NCBI GenBank assembly: GCA_964511865.1
Contig: CAZEHW010000111.1
Coordinates: 1-11,141 of the forward strand
Source of the DNA: ChocPot-Mid sp964511865
GTDB taxonomy: Bacteria; Bacteroidota; Ignavibacteria; Kapaibacteriales; UBA2268
Direction: 5' to 3'
DNA: 11,141 nucleotides
Positions 1 through 5,801 of the stretch are shown here, piece after piece. Made by a program: the position numbers and the translations under genes. Below the pieces are notes generated by a model. It was given only the letters and a program-made list of their open reading frames with translations, was not told the DNA's origin and searched no databases. The stretch's first letter is position 1. Each line of letters begins with the position of its first letter.

Positions 1-1761
1 ATTTCTCAGGTGGGATTCTTCTCTTACGTTTAATTTTCCATCTGTAAGCGCAGGATAAGAATCATAAATAAAGTTCAGCCCGGCACTTGTACCGAGCCAA
101 ATAAAGCCATTCTTATCCACAGCGATAGTAGTAATTTCGTTTTCGAGCAAAGAAGAATTGGATTTTGTTAATTTGCCATGAATATCATCACTTTTATTTT
201 CCGGAGTATTATTTTCATTAAAATAGTAAAGTCCTTTTGCAATACTGCCCGAACCTATCCATTTTGTGCCGTAACGGTCAATTGCCAATTCAAGAAATGG
301 TCTTTCGTTGGCTGTTACCTGATTGTAATAAGTATCAAAATTATTGTTTTTATCCATCCGCAATAAAAGAGGACCTGCAAAACTTTCTCCATAATTGATA
401 ATCCAGATATCGTTGTTATAATCTTCAACGGCTTCAGCTGTTATAACAAAATTCTGTGCATTAGCTATGGCACCGGTTAAAGGAGAATTTGAAGTATCGT
501 ATTTGGTTATTTCAAATGAACTGTCTTTTTCGGTTAATTTTAACAGACCACCGCCCCATGTACCTACAAAAACATCACCGTTACTCATAGCTTTTACTTT
601 TTGTGCCCAATTGCTTATTCTGGAGTCAAGTCTTTCGTTAAAATTATGCCAGTCATTATTTTTCCCAAGCATCATGAATCCTTGCCCGTCATTGACATTT
701 TTTATTTTAGTTGCCGCCCATAATCTTCCTTTTAGGTCAACATCAAGGTTAACGAAATTATTTGATATAGGTGTGTTTGGTAAAACATTTGTTTCGTTTT
801 CACCTTTAAAAATACTAACTCCGAAAAATCTGAAACCAAGCAATAAGTTATCTTCTTTTTCATCAAAATAAAGGCAATTTATATCTCGGTAATGGCTGAA
901 ATCAAATCTTTCATTTTCCAAATTATAAACATCCATCTTTGTCGAATAAACAAGCTGATTATCTTTTTCGGACAGCCCTGTGATTGCCTGTGACTCTGCA
1001 GAATTTTGCACTACAGTAAAGCTTGAACTTTCAAATTTTCCTACAAATTTGTCAGTTGCAAAAAAGAGAGTATCATTAAAATTATACAGATATTTCACAT
1101 TGTTTTCGGGCAAACCTTTTGCTTTGGAAAAGACTTCCCATGAATTTGGATTGGTCAGAGAACCATTTATGCTTGCTTTGGCAATTCCCTCTTCGGTGGC
1201 TACCCAAATATTTCCTTTATCAATTAGAATATCATTAGCTCTGATACCGGAAGTAAAAGTACCGAACCGCAACACAGTTTCAATAAAAACCAGTTCTTTT
1301 GTATTGAATTTCGTTAAACCAAAACCACCTGAAATATAAGCTGTGTCTGCAATAAAAAGCATATCGGTTATTAACGGGTCCGGATATTTTGCGCTTGGTA
1401 TATCAGTAACATAATTCCATTTCCCGGTTTCGTTATAAATTTGAATTGTTCCATTTGCAGAAGCGACATAAACAGATTTTGATTTTTCATTGCTTCGGAT
1501 ACAGGAAATATTCAGATTTAATAATCCTTCGGTATTTCTTATCTCGGTAATTTCTTTATTTGAAGGGTCATAAGTAAAAACTCCACCCGAAGAACCAGCC
1601 CAGATTGTTCCGCTGTGGTCAATAGAGATAGTTTTTACATCGGACAATGATGTATATGTTTTCCAATTGAATAAATTAAGTTCGGCATTGCTTGAGCTGT
1701 AAGCTAAAAGACCGGACAAAACAAATAACAACGGCTGAATAAACTTTTTTATGTTCATCAT
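1..1761 (-). CDS. PorZ-like secreted beta-propeller protein (two-component-regulator propeller repeats), 3' end beyond the window
   Basis: This is an open frame of 587 codons from ATG at 1761 to the left edge with no stop, so the C-terminus is missing. The N-terminus is a signal peptide: basic MNIKK, a hydrophobic stretch, then a likely cut after SNA near residue 25. Reg_prop-type repeats are visible as GTIWAGSSGGVFTYD, GNIWVATEEGIAKAS, GRLWAATK, GTKWIGSG and GFIWLGTSAGLNFI. The opening region, an NW..YTSLSDVKTIS start, then a glycine-rich blade, then an AYISGGFGLTKFN segment, resembles the N-terminus of PorZ. PorZ is the T9SS surface protein that delivers anionic LPS to the sortase (family knowledge); the match is by eye. 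An AAGGA Shine-Dalgarno lies at 1765-1769, 3 nt before the ATG at 1761 and 6 nt before a second ATG at 1758. The second may be the true start. It lies 61 nt after ribH on the same strand, probably cotranscribed. It could instead be another secreted Reg_prop protein. Confidence 0.75.
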   Translation of the reverse strand, partial: MMNIKKFIQPLLFVLSGLLAYSSSNAELNLFNWKTYTSLSDVKTISIDHSGTIWAGSSGGVFTYDPSNKEITEIRNTEGLLNLNISCIRSNEKSKSVYVASANGTIQIYNETGKWNYVTDIPSAKYPDPLITDMLFIADTAYISGGFGLTKFNTKELVFIETVLRFGTFTSGIRANDILIDKGNIWVATEEGIAKASINGSLTNPNSWEVFSKAKGLPENNVKYLYNFNDTLFFATDKFVGKFESSSFTVVQNSAESQAITGLSEKDNQLVYSTKMDVYNLENERFDFSHYRDINCLYFDEKEDNLLLGFRFFGVSIFKGENETNVLPNTPISNNFVNLDVDLKGRLWAATKIKNVNDGQGFMMLGKNNDWHNFNERLDSRISNWAQKVKAMSNGDVFVGTWGGGLLKLTEKDSSFEITKYDTSNSPLTGAIANAQNFVITAEAVEDYNNDIWIINYGESFAGPLLLRMDKNNNFDTYYNQVTANERPFLELAIDRYGTKWIGSGSIAKGLYYFNENNTPENKSDDIHGKLTKSNSSLLENEITTIAVDKNGFIWLGTSAGLNFIYDSYPALTDGKLNVREESHLRN

Positions 1762-1822
1762 AATTCCTTAATAAATATTTTATACAAAGCCGTAGAAATT
1801 TGACGCCGGTTGACCTTTTGGT

Positions 1823-2290
1823 TTATTTAATGTTCTTAATTAATGAAGCCATTTCAATAGCTGACATAGCCGCTTCAAAACCTTTGTTTCCTGATTTGCT
1901 TCCGGCTCTTTCGATTGCCTGTTCAATTGTATCGGTTGTGAGAACACCCAAAATACAAGGGACACCGGTATTCAAATTAACATTTGCAATGCCTTTGGTT
2001 ACTTCCGATGCAATGTATTCGAAATGCGGTGTATTGCCTCTGATAACAGCACCGAGAGCTATTACTGCATCGTATTTCTTGGATTCTGCAAATTTTTGAA
2101 CTACCAAGGGTATTTCAAATGAACCCGGGCAGTAGGCAATACTGATTTTTTCGTCATCGGCATTGTGTCTTTTGAGAGCATCCAAAGCACCATCGAGCAT
2201 TTTATTAACAATAAATTGGTTCCAGCGGGAAACAACGATTGCAAAGGATTTTCCTTTTGCATCGAACAGACCTTCAATTACTTTAGCCAT
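1823..2290 (-). CDS. ribH: 6,7-dimethyl-8-ribityllumazine synthase
   Basis: It condenses 5-amino-6-ribitylamino-uracil with 3,4-dihydroxy-2-butanone 4-phosphate to give lumazine, the penultimate riboflavin step, in the cytoplasm. The full family length (155 residues) and all active-site blocks are present. These are SRWNQFI with the aromatic W23, PGSFEIP at 55-61, GAVIRGNTPHFEYI at 80-93 with the catalytic H89, and TTDTIEQAIERAGSKSGNKG at 118-137 with the phosphate-binding R128. The enzyme normally forms pentamers or 60-mer capsids. The start is ATG at 2290; only a weak GAG-like Shine-Dalgarno precedes it. No other rib gene is in the window, and no FMN riboswitch is recognisable in the roughly 100-nt leader. 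A candidate Bacteroidetes-type promoter lies at 2345-2375. It is followed by the PorZ-like gene. Confidence 0.97.
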   Translation of the reverse strand: MAKVIEGLFDAKGKSFAIVVSRWNQFIVNKMLDGALDALKRHNADDEKISIAYCPGSFEIPLVVQKFAESKKYDAVIALGAVIRGNTPHFEYIASEVTKGIANVNLNTGVPCILGVLTTDTIEQAIERAGSKSGNKGFEAAMSAIEMASLIKNIK

Positions 2291-2344
2291 CGTTTATCTC
2301 AAGATAATTTAATAAAATATAATTCTCAATAATATTAAGACTTA

Positions 2345-2375
2345 CAAATTAACAAATATTGTTTTTATCTGCAAA
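2345..2375 (-). promoter_or_regulatory. Candidate Bacteroidetes-type promoter of ribH
   Basis: On the minus strand TTTG (2375-2372) is followed after 19 nt by TTAATTTG (2352-2345). The consensus of Bacteroidetes primary-sigma promoters is TTTG at -33 and TAnnTTTG at -7, so the -7 box has one mismatch. Initiation would fall near 2338, giving a leader of about 48 nt before the ribH ATG. The assignment is by pattern only. Confidence 0.45.
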
Positions 2376-2388
2376 AAATTCTTTTTTA

Positions 2389-2411
2389 GGGGTTTAGGGG
2401 CTGGGGGTTGG
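2389..2411 (+). other. G-rich run, near-G-quadruplex motif
   Basis: The plus strand has GGGG (2389-2392), TTTA, GGGG (2397-2400), CT, GGGGG (2403-2407), TT, GG (2410-2411). That makes three strong G tracts and one GG, so a canonical four-tract quadruplex with three layers is not met, though a two-layer form is possible. It also resembles a decayed tandem repeat of a TTTAGGGG-like unit. It lies about 100 nt upstream of the ribH ATG and beyond its promoter. Confidence 0.5.
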
Positions 2412-2474
2412 TAGAAGTGAAGACAATGTCTGAACCACTGATTGAAACTGATTTAACTGATTTCTATGATTTTT

Positions 2475-2538
2475 ATCCCGATAGGGATTGCATTATGGTA
2501 ACACAACAAAACAAAAGCAATCATTATCCCAGCGGGAT
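2475..2538 (+). repeat. Pair of ATCCC/GGGAT mini-hairpins around an A/C-rich core
   Basis: ATCCC-GATA-GGGAT (2475-2488) and ATCCC-AGC-GGGAT (2526-2538) form two 5-bp-stem hairpins separated by 37 nt rich in A and C. They sit between two copies of the TGTCKGAA repeat, as if inserted into it. The layout is like a small non-autonomous repeat cassette. No transposase is nearby. Confidence 0.55.
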
Positions 2539-2567
2539 TAAACTATTTCACGAAATTTGTCGGAACT

Positions 2568-2639
2568 GGGATTTATGCGATTTATTTGATTTTTATGATA
2601 AAACATAATCATGTATTCATGATAATCACATAAATCATA
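2568..2639. repeat. Imperfect inverted repeat
   Basis: The left arm (2568-2599) and the reverse complement of the right arm (2608-2639) share GATTTATG-GATT and a terminal ATGAT with several mismatches, around an 8-nt loop. It overlaps the second copy of the TGTCKGAA repeat and could fold in RNA or single-stranded DNA. No function is assigned. Confidence 0.45.
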
Positions 2640-2688
2640 GTTAAGACTATTAATCGAAAATTGTCGGAAAGGGATTTGGGAATTTTAA

Positions 2689-2737
2689 GATTATTTTTAA
2701 AAATTTATGATAGAATAATCAAATTTAAAAAATAATC
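2689..2737 (-). terminator. AT-rich hairpin, possible terminator of the winged-helix gene
   Basis: The left arm GATTATTTTTAAAAATTT (2689-2706) pairs with AAATTTAAAAAATAATC (2721-2737) across a 14-nt loop, with one unpaired base. It begins 12 nt past the stop of the minus-strand gene ending at 2749. The stem has almost no G or C and no clean U-tract follows, so intrinsic termination would be weak. Confidence 0.35.
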
Positions 2738-2748
2738 AAGCTATTTTA

Positions 2749-2952
2749 TTATTTTAAAATACTATAATAAATTACTTTAACTCCGTCAGTTAATGTAACG
2801 GGGGTTTTTAAAATATCACCCTTTGAAACAAGTTCATTAAGTAATTCCTGTACAATAATTTTTTTTTCCCCTAATTCCAAAGATATTTCATCAATGGTTT
2901 CTTTGTTTTTCTTAATTATTTCTTTAATCTTTTTTTTAAGATTTTCTTCCAT
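2749..2952 (-). CDS. Small protein, probable winged helix-turn-helix fold
   Basis: This 67-residue protein is not recognised as a named family. A lysine-rich first helix (LKKKIKEIIKKN) is followed by a helix-turn-helix-like pair, TIDEISLELG at about 19-28 and a second helix of about 16 residues ending VSKGDI. A beta-hairpin 'wing' closes it (LKTPVTLTDGVKVIYYSIL). This order is that of compact winged-helix domains such as FeoC or truncated MarR/ArsR-like proteins. A strong Shine-Dalgarno, AAAAGGTGA, ends 4 nt before the ATG, which supports a real gene. It starts 39 nt after the stop of the secreted propeller gene with no promoter visible between them, so it is probably the second gene of that transcript. 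A DNA-binding role is inferred from the predicted fold only. Confidence 0.72.
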   Translation of the reverse strand: MEENLKKKIKEIIKKNKETIDEISLELGEKKIIVQELLNELVSKGDILKTPVTLTDGVKVIYYSILK

Positions 2953-2991
2953 ATATCACCTTTTAATAATTTAACTGTTTAATGAACATTT

Positions 2992-5004
2992 TCAAATATC
3001 AGCTTTAATAAATTTAAATCTTTCACAGATATTCCCATTGATTATATTAACAAAATAAATTCCATTGGGTAAAAAAGAAATATCAAAAACCATGAGATTA
3101 TCTGTCTTATTCAATAATTTTAATGACATTTCAAATCCTAATAAATTTGATAATTTGATTTCTAGTAAATCAGTGATTGAAGAATTATTAAAATATAAAT
3201 TCAATGTGTTGCATGTAGGGTTTGGATAAATTTTAAATAAATTCAAGTTTTGTTGTTTTTCATTTAAATCGGTTATTAAATCTGAAAGTTTTGCTCTTAA
3301 AAAACCAAGATCAATAAATCCAGCATAAATATAATCTTCATGAACAAATAAAGCATTTACATCATAATTCAATGGTCCGGTTTGTATCCAATTATCACCA
3401 TTATTAGTTGAAAAATAAACACCTCCTACTGTTCCAATAATTATATTATTATTATATTCAACAATACATTTAACAAAATTTGAATTAAATGATTCATTTT
3501 TTTTCTGAATCCAATTCTTTCCAATATCTGAGGATATAAACAAGCCTTCTAACTCTGTCCCTACATATATTTTTTCTGATGTTAACAATAAAGAATAAAT
3601 CACTCCATTATCACTATAATTTGTTTTTTCCCAGTTATCACCAAAATTTGTTGATATATAGACATTTTTATCACATGTAACAATTACACTATCCTTTATA
3701 GATATCGACCTAACTGATTTAAATAAGCTCGAATTTTTTTTGGACCAAGTCAAACCATAATCAGTTGATAAATATATACCATCATTAACAACACCTACTA
3801 TTATTGATCTATCATCAGAAGTAATGGTATTTGCATAGGTTGCAATGAAATCTGATTTAATCCAATTAACACCAAAATTTGATGAAGTGAATAAACCATT
3901 TTCATAAACAACAAAAATTTTATTATTTGAAATAGTCAAATCTAAAATATTATTTAATTCAAGAAGATGTCCATTTTTTTGCGTCCAACTTTCACCCAAA
4001 TCTGAAGATAGAAATACTCCTTGTTGCGTTCCAACTATAATTAAATTACCAAGACATCCTATTGAATTTATTCTCGAAGTTCTTAAACCTGAATGTGTGG
4101 ACCAATTCATACCATCATCAGAAGAATAAAAAACACCTAATTTTGTACCAATATAAATTTTATTTTTATTAATTACAAGTGAACCAGAAAGATTTGTAAG
4201 ATTAGTAGTTATCCATGAATTACCATCATCAGTTGACAAATATAAGGCGTCTGATGAAATAAAAAGATTTTTTTCTTTGTATTTAATGGATACTATGTTT
4301 TGAGATTTTTTATAAGGTAAACCATTATATTTAGGAATCCAATTTTGACCGTAATCTGTAGATAAATAAATACCATTTTTAAATGTACCAGCAAAGACTT
4401 TTTCTTCTTTAGCCTCAAAGCAAATTACCTGGGCATTAGATAATTGTTCATATGAATTATTATTTGACCAATTAATACCATTATCAGTGGATACAAAAAC
4501 TCCGCTATTAGATGTACCAGCAAAAATAATTGAATTATGAATGATAATTGACATTATATATTTATCGTTAATTGTTGTTTGATTCCAAATTGTGCCATTA
4601 TTTGTTGATATAAATATTCCTTGATTATATGTACCGGCACAAAAAATATCGTCATTTAATGCAATCGAACGGACAGAAAAACCTTCTAATCCACTACTTA
4701 TCCAATTATAACCAAAATCAGTTGATTTAAATATACCATTATTTGTACAAGCGTAAACAGTATCTTTGTAATTTGTTAATGACCATACAGAATGACTTTT
4801 ATATTTAACTTTTGTCCAATGTATTCCACCATCGGAAGAAATAAAAATAGAATTCATTGTACTTGCAGAAATAATATAGTCATTAACAATTAAAATATTT
4901 TGAGCAGTTCCTTCCCAACCTTTATTACACTCTACCCATTGTGATAGTACATTGGCAGTAAAGGTACACAATAGAATAAATGATATAAAAAAATTTCTCT
5001 TCAT
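2992..5004 (-). CDS. Secreted Asp-box (BNR/sortilin-like) beta-propeller protein with T9SS C-terminal sorting domain
   Basis: The protein has 670 residues from ATG at 5004. The N-terminus is a signal peptide (MKRNFFISFILLCTFTANV, then LSQ before the mature W). Thirteen Asp boxes of form S-[ST]-[DN]-x-G-x-x-W follow at roughly 40-45-residue spacing, such as SSDGGIHW, STDFGYNW, STDNGINW and STDYGQNW. A fourteenth blade without its box follows, suggesting two seven-bladed propellers. The last 80 or so residues are a type A T9SS sorting domain, with IYPNP, a central IKLSNLLG, then FLPNGIYFVNI. Export across the outer membrane by T9SS is expected. The ligand is unknown; such propellers bind glycans or proteins or are purely structural. 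The frame stays open to a TTG at 5070, but that codon lies inside the promoter -7 box and would put 22 residues before the signal peptide. No Shine-Dalgarno is present. The gene is markedly AT-rich and Asn/Ile/Lys-rich compared with ribH or rlmB. Confidence 0.9.
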   Translation of the reverse strand: MKRNFFISFILLCTFTANVLSQWVECNKGWEGTAQNILIVNDYIISASTMNSIFISSDGGIHWTKVKYKSHSVWSLTNYKDTVYACTNNGIFKSTDFGYNWISSGLEGFSVRSIALNDDIFCAGTYNQGIFISTNNGTIWNQTTINDKYIMSIIIHNSIIFAGTSNSGVFVSTDNGINWSNNNSYEQLSNAQVICFEAKEEKVFAGTFKNGIYLSTDYGQNWIPKYNGLPYKKSQNIVSIKYKEKNLFISSDALYLSTDDGNSWITTNLTNLSGSLVINKNKIYIGTKLGVFYSSDDGMNWSTHSGLRTSRINSIGCLGNLIIVGTQQGVFLSSDLGESWTQKNGHLLELNNILDLTISNNKIFVVYENGLFTSSNFGVNWIKSDFIATYANTITSDDRSIIVGVVNDGIYLSTDYGLTWSKKNSSLFKSVRSISIKDSVIVTCDKNVYISTNFGDNWEKTNYSDNGVIYSLLLTSEKIYVGTELEGLFISSDIGKNWIQKKNESFNSNFVKCIVEYNNNIIIGTVGGVYFSTNNGDNWIQTGPLNYDVNALFVHEDYIYAGFIDLGFLRAKLSDLITDLNEKQQNLNLFKIYPNPTCNTLNLYFNNSSITDLLEIKLSNLLGFEMSLKLLNKTDNLMVFDISFLPNGIYFVNIINGNICERFKFIKADI

Positions 5005-5067
5005 TTTTTTTAATGTTAAATAAATATATGATAATTCAAAATCAATCTCTTTCTTATTATTATTTAC

Positions 5068-5099
5068 CAAAATTAAAATAAAATTTTATAATTACCAAA
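5068..5099 (-). promoter_or_regulatory. Bacteroidetes-type promoter of the propeller gene
   Basis: On the minus strand TTTG (5099-5096) is followed after 20 nt by TAATTTTG (5075-5068), an exact match to TAnnTTTG at the consensus spacing. Initiation near 5061 would give a leader of about 57 nt before ATG 5004. This supports the ATG rather than the upstream TTG as start. Confidence 0.6.
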
Positions 5100-5184
5100 A
5101 AAATGAGTCATCCCCACCGGACAGCTCTTTGATGTTAATTATGAATTACTATTTGAATTCCGTCTTTCCCTCCTTCCGTCCTGC

Positions 5185-5226
5185 TGTCTGCTGTCTGCCA
5201 TCTGCCGTCTGCCGTCTGCCGTCTGC
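5185..5226 (+). repeat. Heptamer tandem array 1 (YGTCTGC, 6 units)
   Basis: Six contiguous 7-mers are present: TGTCTGC twice, CATCTGC once, CGTCTGC three times, preceded by a degenerate copy at 5177-5184. The array is pyrimidine-biased on the plus strand and much richer in GC than its flanks. The same unit recurs at 5405-5439. Confidence 0.9.
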
Positions 5227-5316
5227 GAAACAAATTAAAAATAAAATAAATTACATTTCATATCAACATCGTAAATTAGTCCGTCTCGTTCTTTGCAAAA
5301 TAAATTGTTCGGTAAA

Positions 5317-5359
5317 TTCTCTGTGGCTCTCTGTGCATTCTCTGAGTAGCTCTGTGTAA
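5317..5359 (+). repeat. CTCTGTG-type dispersed repeat
   Basis: Repeated TCTCTGTGGC, TCTCTGTGCA, TCTCTGAGTA and GCTCTGTGTA blocks of about 10 nt follow each other. The reverse complement reads as CACAGAG units, a motif familiar from intergenic repeats of several phyla (general recollection, not searched). It lies between the two heptamer arrays. Confidence 0.6.
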
Positions 5360-5404
5360 TTGTCTTTCGTTTCACGTTTCACAGTTCACAAAATTCCCTT
5401 TTCC

Positions 5405-5439
5405 CGTCTGCTGTCTGCCGTCTGCCGTCTGCCGTCTGC
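5405..5439 (+). repeat. Heptamer tandem array 2 (YGTCTGC, 5 units)
   Basis: Five contiguous 7-mers, CGTCTGC, TGTCTGC and then CGTCTGC three times, share the unit of array 1, 180 nt away in the same orientation. There are no unique spacers between units, so it is not a CRISPR array. Confidence 0.9.
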
Positions 5440-5511
5440 AACAACAGCTACTTACAGTGTCATTGCTTAAAACTAATGACCGACATTTACGGCATATAAA
5501 AAAAAATAAAA

Positions 5512-5569
5512 GATAAAAAAGATAAAAAAAGATAAAAAAGATAAAAAAAGATAAAAAAGATAAAAAAAA
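5512..5569 (+). repeat. GATAAAAAA tandem array, phased A-tracts
   Basis: Six units of GAT plus an A-run have lengths 9, 10, 9, 10, 9 and 11 nt, which also reads as a 19-bp higher-order repeat. Each A-tract has 6-8 A residues, at a spacing close to one helical turn. Phased A-tracts of this kind are known to bend DNA. An A-rich stretch continues on both sides. Confidence 0.85.
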
Positions 5570-5572
5570 TAA

Positions 5573-5764
5573 AAAAACAGCATTTTTAATGCAATTTCGG
5601 AATCTACATCGTTATATATTTATTGGATTGTGGGTTACAGCGACAACAGATTTTCATTAAAAAAATCACTGCTGAAAAGCGAATATAAATTCCCGGGTGA
5701 TTATGTTGAAACGTTCAACCTGAACGTCTATCCGCAAGGAATTTATAATGTTGTATTGAAATAA
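5573..5764 (+). pseudogene. Remnant of a T9SS C-terminal sorting domain
   Basis: A 63-codon open stretch follows an in-frame TAA at 5570-5572 and ends at TAA 5762-5764. It contains no ATG and no Shine-Dalgarno. Its end reads KFPGDYVETFNLNVYPQGIY then NVVLK, matching the last strand pattern of type A T9SS sorting domains (G-Y-x-x-x-x-x-L-x-x-x-x-x-G-I-Y-x-x-x-L). Codon use is ordinary and less AT-rich than the array in front. I read it as the 3' end of a secreted-protein gene whose 5' part was lost up to the A-tract array. Alternatively the similarity is chance in a short frame. Confidence 0.5.
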
Positions 5765-5801
5765 TAAATATAAATATTTTCTGTTTGTTCACGAATACCT
5801 C

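Larger units (their letters stand above)
2427..2700 (+). repeat. Three diverged direct copies of a TGTCKGAA...GATTT intergenic repeat
   Basis: Copies begin at 2427 (TGTCTGAAC), 2558 (TGTCGGAAC) and 2662 (TGTCGGAAA). Each continues into GATTT-rich sequence; the first two end in the shared block TATGATTTTTAT or TTTGATTTTTATGAT. This class of GATTT-periodic dispersed spacer repeat is common in Bacteroidota and relatives (general familiarity, not searched here). The copies are 131 and 104 nt apart, and the first two flank the ATCCC hairpin pair. Confidence 0.6.
2291..2748. other. Gene-free spacer between ribH and the winged-helix gene
   Basis: No convincing gene is present in these 458 nt. The stretch holds the ribH promoter, a G-rich run, three diverged copies of a TGTCKGAA-GATTT repeat, two ATCCC/GGGAT mini-hairpins, an imperfect inverted repeat and an AT-rich hairpin. 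A 66-codon plus-strand frame at 2408-2608 is open, but it starts with TTG inside the G-run and consists of the repeats. Confidence 0.7.
5005..5801. other. Repeat-rich spacer of about 800 nt without an intact gene
   Basis: Between the propeller gene and rlmB lie the propeller promoter, two CGTCTGC heptamer arrays, a CTCTGTG-type repeat, a GATAAAAAA array and a 63-codon remnant of a T9SS sorting domain. The 76-codon plus-strand frame at 5129-5359 translates the repeats (CCLPSAVCRLPSA) and is not considered a gene. Confidence 0.75.

Noticed and set aside
467..1339. Plus-strand frames of 134 and 119 codons opposite the PorZ-like gene
   Set aside because: They are antisense shadows of a 587-codon frame with clear propeller motifs; no Shine-Dalgarno or domain signal.
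2291..2400. FMN riboswitch upstream of ribH
   Set aside because: None of the conserved GC-rich stems or the AGGGxGAA-type core is visible, and the predicted leader is only about 48 nt.
2408..2608. 66-codon plus-strand frame beginning with TTG
   Set aside because: It starts inside the G-run, has no ATG near a Shine-Dalgarno, and its whole length consists of the TGTCKGAA and ATCCC repeats.
2749..5004. Toxin-antitoxin or phage-defence module
   Set aside because: One gene encodes a secreted T9SS propeller and the other a possible winged helix; no toxin, nuclease or NTPase motif is present.
5129..5359. 76-codon plus-strand frame
   Set aside because: The translation is heptamer and CTCTGTG repeat sequence (CCLPSAVCRLPSA); no signals of a gene.
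5185..5439. CRISPR array
   Set aside because: The units are contiguous 7-mers without spacers, and no cas genes are present.
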